This document shows, piece after piece, positions 1-3,889 of a DNA stretch of 5,146 nt (within the stretch, counting starts at the first letter, position 1; every line of letters starts with the position of its first letter). The stretch is from the NCBI GenBank assembly GCA_001823315.1, contig MHUC01000029.1, positions 1,933-7,078 on the forward strand, read 5' to 3'. The DNA is from Candidatus Wildermuthbacteria bacterium RIFCSPHIGHO2_12_FULL_40_12 (GTDB lineage Bacteria; Patescibacteriota; Minisyncoccia; Minisyncoccales; 2-12-FULL-40-12). The position numbers and the translations under genes are program-made. A model generated the notes under the pieces. The model worked only from the letters and a program-made list of their open reading frames with translations. It was not told the origin of the DNA and did no database searches.

Positions 1-387
1 ATGATTTCACAAATTAAAAAAATATTTAAAAGCGATCAAGAAGACAGAAAGAAATTAAAAAATGGTGAGATGGTATGGGTTGAGGTCATAAAAAACGACT
101 CCCTAAGAAGAGAAAAGATCCTCGAGGTTATTAAGAAGAATAAAAATAAATTATCAGAAAGCGATTGTTTTTATGCCGCGATTCCGTTCCATCATAGCCA
201 TAATGTGGCACATTTAAAAATCGCATTAAAACTTGCAAAAGAGAGCGTTATCCGTGGCCACAAGAGGGGAAAAAAACTTATGATGGCGATAGAGGACAGG
301 TTGTGTTTAGCGAAAGGTATTTCTCAAAAGCATGGAACTCAATCTTTAATAAGAAACGGAAAATTGGTTAAGTGTAAAAAAGAATAG
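1..387 (+). CDS. DUF6624-family protein of unknown function
   Basis: Encodes 128 residues, probably cytoplasmic since there is no signal peptide or membrane segment. I recognise the DUF6624 pattern rather than a function. The N-terminus has the family's opening (IFKSDQEDR, about 8-16, and KNDSLRREKI, 31-40). The middle has an aliphatic-aromatic-histidine stretch (YAAIPFHHSHN, 58-68), then a helical region. The C-terminal signature is DR (99-100), Q109 and GTQ (112-114), the family's usual DR...G..Q..GTQ ending. After GTQ only a short basic tail remains, shorter than I expect for many members. The start is the first base of the window; the match begins close to it, so the gene is probably complete, though upstream sequence is unseen. 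It lies 29 bases before the ATP-grasp ligase with no terminator between, so co-transcription is likely. The conserved His and Asp/Arg residues hint at catalysis or ligand binding, but no activity is known to me. Confidence 0.72.
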   Translation: MISQIKKIFKSDQEDRKKLKNGEMVWVEVIKNDSLRREKILEVIKKNKNKLSESDCFYAAIPFHHSHNVAHLKIALKLAKESVIRGHKRGKKLMMAIEDRLCLAKGISQKHGTQSLIRNGKLVKCKKE

Positions 388-405
388 TACTTTTACAACA
401 AGAAA

Positions 406-410
406 GGAGG
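406..410 (+). promoter_or_regulatory. Strong Shine-Dalgarno of the ATP-grasp gene
   Basis: GGAGG, within AAAGGAGGA, lies six bases before the ATG at 417, an ideal spacing. It fixes this start for the ATP-grasp gene. It is the only clear Shine-Dalgarno in the window; the other four visible upstream regions (before 1425, 1781, 2819 and 3890) have none. Confidence 0.85.
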
Positions 411-416
411 AAGATC

Positions 417-1373
417 ATGACAGTAATTGCAATAACAGGAGAGACCGACCTACATAGTTTAGAGGTGATGAGTTGTCTCAGGGCAAAAGGAGTCGATACC
501 TTTCTCTTGGATTTCAGTAAGTTCCCAAGAGATTTAGAGATCGGTTTTAGGCAAGGAGTCGTTATCCGTTCTGGCGATACTACAATCACACAAGGTCAAA
601 TCCAGAGCGTTTTGTATCGTAGACCCAGCATGCCACAAGTTGCATCACAAGATCCTTGTATCCGAGAATATGTGGAGCGTGAATCCCAGTTCTTTCTAGA
701 CGCTCTTCCACACATTATCTTGGTCCCTTGGGTGAGCGATCCCGATGCAGTTAGGATCGCTATGCGTAAGCCATATCAACTTATTGTGGCCCGTCGGCTA
801 GGGTTTCATATTCCCGAAACCATATTTGGTAATTCTCCAGAGGCGGTGGAACAATTCATTAGCTCTCGAGATGGTGAATTTGCCGCTAAAGCAGTACACA
901 GAACCTATATTCGGGTCGACGAAGAAAAAGGACCCTTGGGGGTTTACACTCAAAGATTGACCCGCGAACAGGTTCAGAGGCGTCTCGATCGGGTTCGGTA
1001 CTGCCCACTTATCTTTCAGGAATATGTACCTAAGGAATTTGAGCTTCGAGTAACAGTTGTTGGTAGCCAAGTTTTTACTTGTGCGATACACTCTCAACAA
1101 AACGAGCGCACAAAGGTAGACTGGCGCAATTACGACATACCAAATACTCCACATGAAGTTTATAAACTTCCTGATAGAGTGAGCGATTTATGCATAGCGC
1201 TTGTCCAGCAGCTTGGGCTCATGTTTGGTGCTATTGATATGGTGGTTACTCCAGACGGTGAGTACGTTTTTTTAGAAATTAATCCTGTAGGTCAGTGGCT
1301 TTGGATAGAAGAACTCACAAAGCTACCGATTACGAGCTCGATCGCAGATCTTCTTATCGACGAGAAAGGTTAG
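417..1373 (+). CDS. ATP-grasp peptide/protein ligase, MvdD/TgmB-like (graspetide maturase type)
   Basis: A 318-residue cytoplasmic ligase of the RimK-like ATP-grasp group that makes macrocyclic omega-ester or omega-amide peptides (microviridin/graspetide maturases). Family members activate an acidic side chain as acyl-phosphate and join it to Thr/Ser or Lys. The order of parts fits: an N-terminal pre-ATP-grasp domain (TVIAITGETD at 2-11, then FSKFP); the family motif RRP (68-70) after SVLY; the linker KPYQLIVARRLGFHIPET (118-135); nucleotide-binding K158 in AAKAV; FQEYVPKEFELRV (200-212); and a Mg/ATP site with D274, E287 and N289. It closes with NPVGQWLWIE (289-298) and PITSSIADLL, very typical of this subfamily. 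Length is normal. It follows the DUF6624 gene and ends in its own terminator. No precursor peptide is visible nearby, so the substrate is unknown and could be a protein instead. The gene is richer in G+C than its neighbours. Family assignment is strong; product chemistry is inferred. Confidence 0.88.
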   Translation: MTVIAITGETDLHSLEVMSCLRAKGVDTFLLDFSKFPRDLEIGFRQGVVIRSGDTTITQGQIQSVLYRRPSMPQVASQDPCIREYVERESQFFLDALPHIILVPWVSDPDAVRIAMRKPYQLIVARRLGFHIPETIFGNSPEAVEQFISSRDGEFAAKAVHRTYIRVDEEKGPLGVYTQRLTREQVQRRLDRVRYCPLIFQEYVPKEFELRVTVVGSQVFTCAIHSQQNERTKVDWRNYDIPNTPHEVYKLPDRVSDLCIALVQQLGLMFGAIDMVVTPDGEYVFLEINPVGQWLWIEELTKLPITSSIADLLIDEKG

Positions 1374-1396
1374 GCAATAGCCTAGCCTTTTATTTA
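1365..1396 (+). terminator. Intrinsic terminator overlapping the ATP-grasp stop codon
   Basis: An 11-base-pair stem joins 1365-1375 to 1380-1390 with one G·U pair (1370/1385) and the tetraloop AATA. The core is AGGTTAGGC paired with GCCTAGCCT. The 3' arm runs into TTTTATTTATT. The stem includes the last codons and the TAG stop (1371-1373) of the ATP-grasp gene, so the transcript ends almost immediately after the reading frame. It should separate the DUF6624/ATP-grasp unit from the GreA-like gene. Confidence 0.85.
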
Positions 1397-1413
1397 TTAA
1401 TTTTCTCGAAAAA

Positions 1414-1419
1414 TATTAA
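1414..1419 (+). promoter_or_regulatory. Possible -10 element of the GreA-like gene (leaderless)
   Basis: TATTAA ends five bases before the ATG at 1425 in an AT-rich spacer. The gene follows a terminator, so it needs its own promoter, and it has no Shine-Dalgarno, which would fit transcription starting at or next to the ATG. The box is a poor match to TATAAT and no -35 is evident, so this is a weak call. Confidence 0.3.
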
Positions 1420-1424
1420 GCTTT

Positions 1425-1697
1425 ATGGAAAAAGTTGATAATTATACCCAAAATCAATCCCCTGTCGTGGATATTGGCGTAAAAATAGAGATAGAGGTTA
1501 ATGGCGAGCCGCAGATTTGGGAAATTGTTGGCCCCGGCAAATCAGATATCCTGAATGGTAAAATATCTTGTACTGCTCCATTGATTCAATGTCTATTAGG
1601 GAGAAAGAGAGGCGAAGTTGTTGATAGCAGGATAGTTGGCAGGAGCATCAAAGTTACTATTAGAGATATTTTATTTTCGTCAGGCAATATGGATTAA
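1425..1697 (+). CDS. Stand-alone GreA/GreB C-terminal domain protein
   Basis: A 90-residue cytoplasmic protein matching the FKBP-like C-terminal domain of GreA/GreB. Visible matches are the opening strand (VDIGVKIEIEVNGEPQ, 15-30), then WEIVGPGKSDILNGKIS (32-48, compare the GreA pattern YxIVGxxEAD...GxIS), then APLIQCLLGRKRGEVV (51-66, compare SPLGxALLGKxxGDxV), and the closing strand IKVTIRDILF (75-84). The whole N-terminal coiled coil, which in GreA carries the acidic tip entering the RNA polymerase secondary channel, is missing. Only about 14 polar residues precede the domain. It could still bind RNA polymerase, like the proteobacterial Rnk protein, but should not stimulate transcript cleavage. 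It sits alone between two terminators. There is no Shine-Dalgarno; the ATG is chosen because the domain starts soon after it. Family confidence is good; function is inferred. Confidence 0.78.
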   Translation: MEKVDNYTQNQSPVVDIGVKIEIEVNGEPQIWEIVGPGKSDILNGKISCTAPLIQCLLGRKRGEVVDSRIVGRSIKVTIRDILFSSGNMD

Positions 1698-1729
1698 GCG
1701 TAGATTTTATTGTAAATTTTACGTCCGAC

Positions 1730-1755
1730 AAAAACAGCTCTTTGGCTGTTTTTTT
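1730..1755 (+). terminator. Intrinsic terminator after the GreA-like gene
   Basis: AAAACAGC (1731-1738) pairs with GCTGTTTT (1745-1752) around the loop TCTTTG, extended by A1730/T1753. The 3' arm is part of a run of seven T bases (1749-1755). It lies 33 bases after the GreA-like stop codon. A TTG at 1742, which could be mistaken for an upstream start of the nitroreductase gene, lies inside this hairpin. Confidence 0.85.
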
Positions 1756-1768
1756 ATCCACAAAATTA

Positions 1769-1774
1769 TATAAT
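1769..1774 (+). promoter_or_regulatory. -10 box (TATAAT) for the nitroreductase-ThiF operon, leaderless position
   Basis: A perfect TATAAT ends six bases before the ATG at 1781, so transcription would begin at or within a base of the start codon. No good -35 is seen; the region 17-18 bases upstream is the T-run of the preceding terminator. The absence of any Shine-Dalgarno agrees with a leaderless message. Confidence 0.6.
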
Positions 1775-1780
1775 AAACAT

Positions 1781-2812
1781 ATGGTTGACGATCCGAGACG
1801 GATAAAAATTTCGGATTTTCCTAAAGATGGAAACTTAAAATCTCAAATAGAGTTTGTTTTGCGTTATGCGATTCTGGCGCCGTCTACGCATAATAGTCAG
1901 CCATGGCTGTTTAAAATTGAATCACCCGAGTGCTATATATATTATGATCCAAAATTAGTATTACTGGAGGCCGACCCTAAAACTAGAGACCTATATATTA
2001 GTATTGGTTGCGCTTTAGAAAACTTAATTTTAGCCGCTACCTATTTTAACATTTTTGATTTTGTTGGTTATGGTCCATTCCAAAACAAGTATCATTTAGC
2101 TACGGTACGATTCAAAGATTATACAGGCGCTGGAGGAGAGAAAAATGATTTAATTCTCGGCACTATCACCAAAAGAATTAATGCTCGCGGGCTGTTTTCC
2201 GCCGAAACGGTTCCACTAAATGTAATTAATTCCGTATCTTCACTAGCGCAAGAGTACTCAACGCATGGCATAAATGTGCATTGGGTGACGGACAAAAAAG
2301 AAGTGCTTGAGCTGGCGTCGTTAACCGCCGAGGGGTTGAAGAGCGCCTATCATCGTTCTTCTTTCCGTAAAGAAATGTCGCGGTGGATGCATAACAGTTT
2401 AACAAACAGTAAAGATGGTTTGCCAGGTTACGCGTTAAGAATGCCACTGCTGGTATCTTTTGTATTGCCAATACTTATTAAGTGGTTCGACCTAGGTTGG
2501 TTATTATCTAAGCTAAATTACAAAAGTTTAAGTTCGGCACCATTAGTTACCATTATTACGGCGACCAATAACGATACGAGTACATGGTTGAAGGTTGGCC
2601 GATTGGCCGAAAGGATCATGCTTGAATTCAACAGTCTTAATTGGCGAACGTCTATTTTTGTGGCAGCGATTGAAATGGGGGACTTTCATAAAGAAGTCCA
2701 AAAAATTATTGATACGGATCAGCTACCTCAATTTCTTTTTGTGGTAGGTAAAGTTGATATGCTACACAAGTCGACACCAAGGTACGAGCTACATAAAAAG
2801 CTGATCTCTTAG
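1781..2812 (+). CDS. Acg-like nitroreductase-family flavoprotein (Rv1355c/MoeY C-terminal-half type)
   Basis: A 343-residue protein of the nitroreductase superfamily, in the divergent Acg-like branch that binds FMN but whose substrates are mostly unknown. Key segments are RYAILAPSTHNSQPW (28-42), the hallmark FMN/N-terminal motif; DPKTRDLYISIGCALENL (65-82); KRINARGLF (131-139); KDGLPGYAL (211-219); STWLKVGRLAERIMLE (267-282); and LPQFLFVVGK (315-324). The double Acg-like layout is visible: N-terminal nitroreductase half, then a helical stretch with hydrophobic segment 222-245, then a second half. I chose ATG 1781 over TTG 1742 because the TTG lies in a terminator hairpin and upstream of the TATAAT box, and the extra 13 residues match nothing. 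It is followed six bases later by the ThiF gene, so the two are almost certainly one operon. Rv1355c-type proteins carry this domain fused to ThiF, which suggests a shared reaction; the substrate is unknown. Confidence 0.82.
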   Translation: MVDDPRRIKISDFPKDGNLKSQIEFVLRYAILAPSTHNSQPWLFKIESPECYIYYDPKLVLLEADPKTRDLYISIGCALENLILAATYFNIFDFVGYGPFQNKYHLATVRFKDYTGAGGEKNDLILGTITKRINARGLFSAETVPLNVINSVSSLAQEYSTHGINVHWVTDKKEVLELASLTAEGLKSAYHRSSFRKEMSRWMHNSLTNSKDGLPGYALRMPLLVSFVLPILIKWFDLGWLLSKLNYKSLSSAPLVTIITATNNDTSTWLKVGRLAERIMLEFNSLNWRTSIFVAAIEMGDFHKEVQKIIDTDQLPQFLFVVGKVDMLHKSTPRYELHKKLIS

Positions 2813-2818
2813 CAAAAA

Positions 2819-3817
2819 ATGAAGCCGGCAATACTCAATTTTAACAAAGACAAAGAAAAAATAGAGAAATTAAAGATAGATCCATATGTTAAGGTGGTTG
2901 ATTTTATAGATAGCCAAGTAAGGGAGTTAAGTAAAGTAAAAAATATAGACGCCGAAAATTTAAATACTGTTTGGATTTATTATTCTTGGAGTAAAACGTT
3001 GGCACATACTTTAAACAAAGAAGATTATCGTTTGGTGCGGCTTTCGCGCAATAGAAATTTGATAACCGAGGAAGAGCAGAAAAAATTTTCTCGGCGGACC
3101 ATCGGAATTACCGGTTTAAATGTTGGCAATCCAGGAGCAATCTGTATTGTCCTTGAGGGGGGAGCCGAGAAAATGAAATTTGCCGATAACGATGTTTTAG
3201 AGCTATCTAATCTAAACAGATTTAGGGCGAGTTTAGGCGATTTAGGAATTAATAAAGCAGTGCTTTCGGCTAGACAAGCTTACGAGGTAGATCCTTTTAT
3301 CGATATAGAGATTTTTGACAAAGGAATATCCGAAGAAAATATTGATGAATTTCTGACCAAACCGAGAGTTGATTTATTAATTGAAGAAATGGATAATATG
3401 CCACTTAAGATAAAAATTAGAGAACGGGCTAAATATTTCAAAATCCCGGTATTAATGGTAACCGGGAACGGATCGGGGTTAATCGTAGATATTGAACGCT
3501 TTGATATAAATCCAGATTTACCAATACTAAATGGTTGCTTGAAGAAAGACGTTGCAGGCAAAATATTATCTCTAAACGCAGATACTCCCGCGCGAGATAG
3601 AATTATGCTGGCGCGTGATTTTATGGGTGCAGAATTTTTAGCCGAAAGATTAAGAGAATCTTTTAATTTGGTCGGGAAAGAATTGGCGGGTATCCCACAG
3701 TTAAGTGAGGCGTCTTTTTTGCGTGGGGCAGTGTTATGTTATTTCGCTAAGCAGGTCTTGATCGGTAAACCAGCGCCATCGGGAAGGTATTTTTTAGATT
3801 TGGATTCGATTGTATAA
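2819..3817 (+). CDS. ThiF/E1-like adenylyltransferase, Rv1355c (MoeY)-type
   Basis: A 332-residue cytoplasmic protein with the E1-like fold that adenylates a carboxyl group using ATP. Residues 22-90 form the N-terminal extension I recall from Rv1355c-type proteins (VKVVDFIDSQVREL, VWIYYSWSKTLAHTL, RNRNLITEEEQ). The Rossmann nucleotide site GITGLNVGNPGA is at 96-107, followed by ADNDVLELSNLNR (122-134), K146 in GINKA, ARQAYEVDPF (151-160) and D192 in EEMDNM. These provide the Asp, Arg, Lys and Asp expected at a ThiF/MoeB adenylation site. The tail GIPQL (291-295) and SGRYFLDLD (321-329) also fits that subfamily. The CxxC zinc pairs of ThiF/MoeB are absent. Three cysteines exist (109, 240, 307); none sits in an obvious catalytic motif. 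No ThiS, MoaD or other Gly-Gly-ending partner is nearby, so the role is probably not thiamine or molybdopterin synthesis. It lacks a Shine-Dalgarno and is probably coupled to the preceding nitroreductase. Confidence 0.85.
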   Translation: MKPAILNFNKDKEKIEKLKIDPYVKVVDFIDSQVRELSKVKNIDAENLNTVWIYYSWSKTLAHTLNKEDYRLVRLSRNRNLITEEEQKKFSRRTIGITGLNVGNPGAICIVLEGGAEKMKFADNDVLELSNLNRFRASLGDLGINKAVLSARQAYEVDPFIDIEIFDKGISEENIDEFLTKPRVDLLIEEMDNMPLKIKIRERAKYFKIPVLMVTGNGSGLIVDIERFDINPDLPILNGCLKKDVAGKILSLNADTPARDRIMLARDFMGAEFLAERLRESFNLVGKELAGIPQLSEASFLRGAVLCYFAKQVLIGKPAPSGRYFLDLDSIV

Positions 3818-3831
3818 ATAATAAAAGGTAT

Positions 3832-3861
3832 TTGAAATTGAGCATTAGTAAAAGCTATATA
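3832..3861 (+). promoter_or_regulatory. Candidate promoter for the histidine kinase
   Basis: TTGAAA (3832-3837) and TATATA (3856-3861) are separated by 18 bases, a reasonable -35/-10 pair in the 72-base spacer after the ThiF gene. Transcription would start near 3868, giving a leader of about 20 bases. An alternative -10, TTTAAT (3878-3883), lies six bases before the ATG and would give a leaderless message, as at 1769-1774. No terminator separates the spacer from the ThiF gene, so read-through from the upstream operon is also possible. Confidence 0.45.
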
Positions 3862-3868
3862 GATTTTA
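3849..3868 (+). repeat. 20-base imperfect palindrome, possible operator
   Basis: TAAAAGCTAT and ATAGATTTTA form a dyad centred between 3858 and 3859, with nine of ten positions complementary; the only mismatch is G3854/A3863. It covers the candidate -10 box at 3856-3861, as expected for a dimeric repressor site. It is AT-rich with no loop and no following T-run, so it does not look like a terminator. Confidence 0.45.
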
Positions 3869-3889
3869 GATTATTAGTTTAATTGAAAT

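Noticed and set aside
373..397. 7-base inverted repeat TGTAAAA/TTTTACA around the DUF6624 stop codon as a terminator
   Set aside because: It is all but one pair A/T, has an 11-base loop and no T-run after it. It is unlikely to stop transcription before the ATP-grasp gene.
368..589. 73-codon reverse-strand frame as a possible hidden peptide precursor for the ligase
   Set aside because: It overlaps the ligase coding start, lacks repeated Thr/Glu/Asp or Lys core motifs, and would be antisense to the operon.
798..1154. 118-codon reverse-strand open frame inside the ATP-grasp gene
   Set aside because: It is fully antisense to a well-supported gene, its translation shows no recognisable domain, and there is no start signal.
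1712..1722. Short palindrome GTAAATTTTAC between the GreA-like stop and its terminator
   Set aside because: Five-base arms in AT-rich sequence are expected by chance, and no promoter is placed near it.
1742..1780. TTG at 1742 as the start of the nitroreductase gene (13 extra residues)
   Set aside because: It lies inside the terminator hairpin and upstream of the TATAAT box, has no Shine-Dalgarno, and the extra residues do not match the family. ATG 1781 is preferred.
3832..3889. Direct repeat TTGAAAT at 3832-3838 and 3883-3889
   Set aside because: Two seven-base copies in an AT-rich spacer are too short to call a regulatory repeat.
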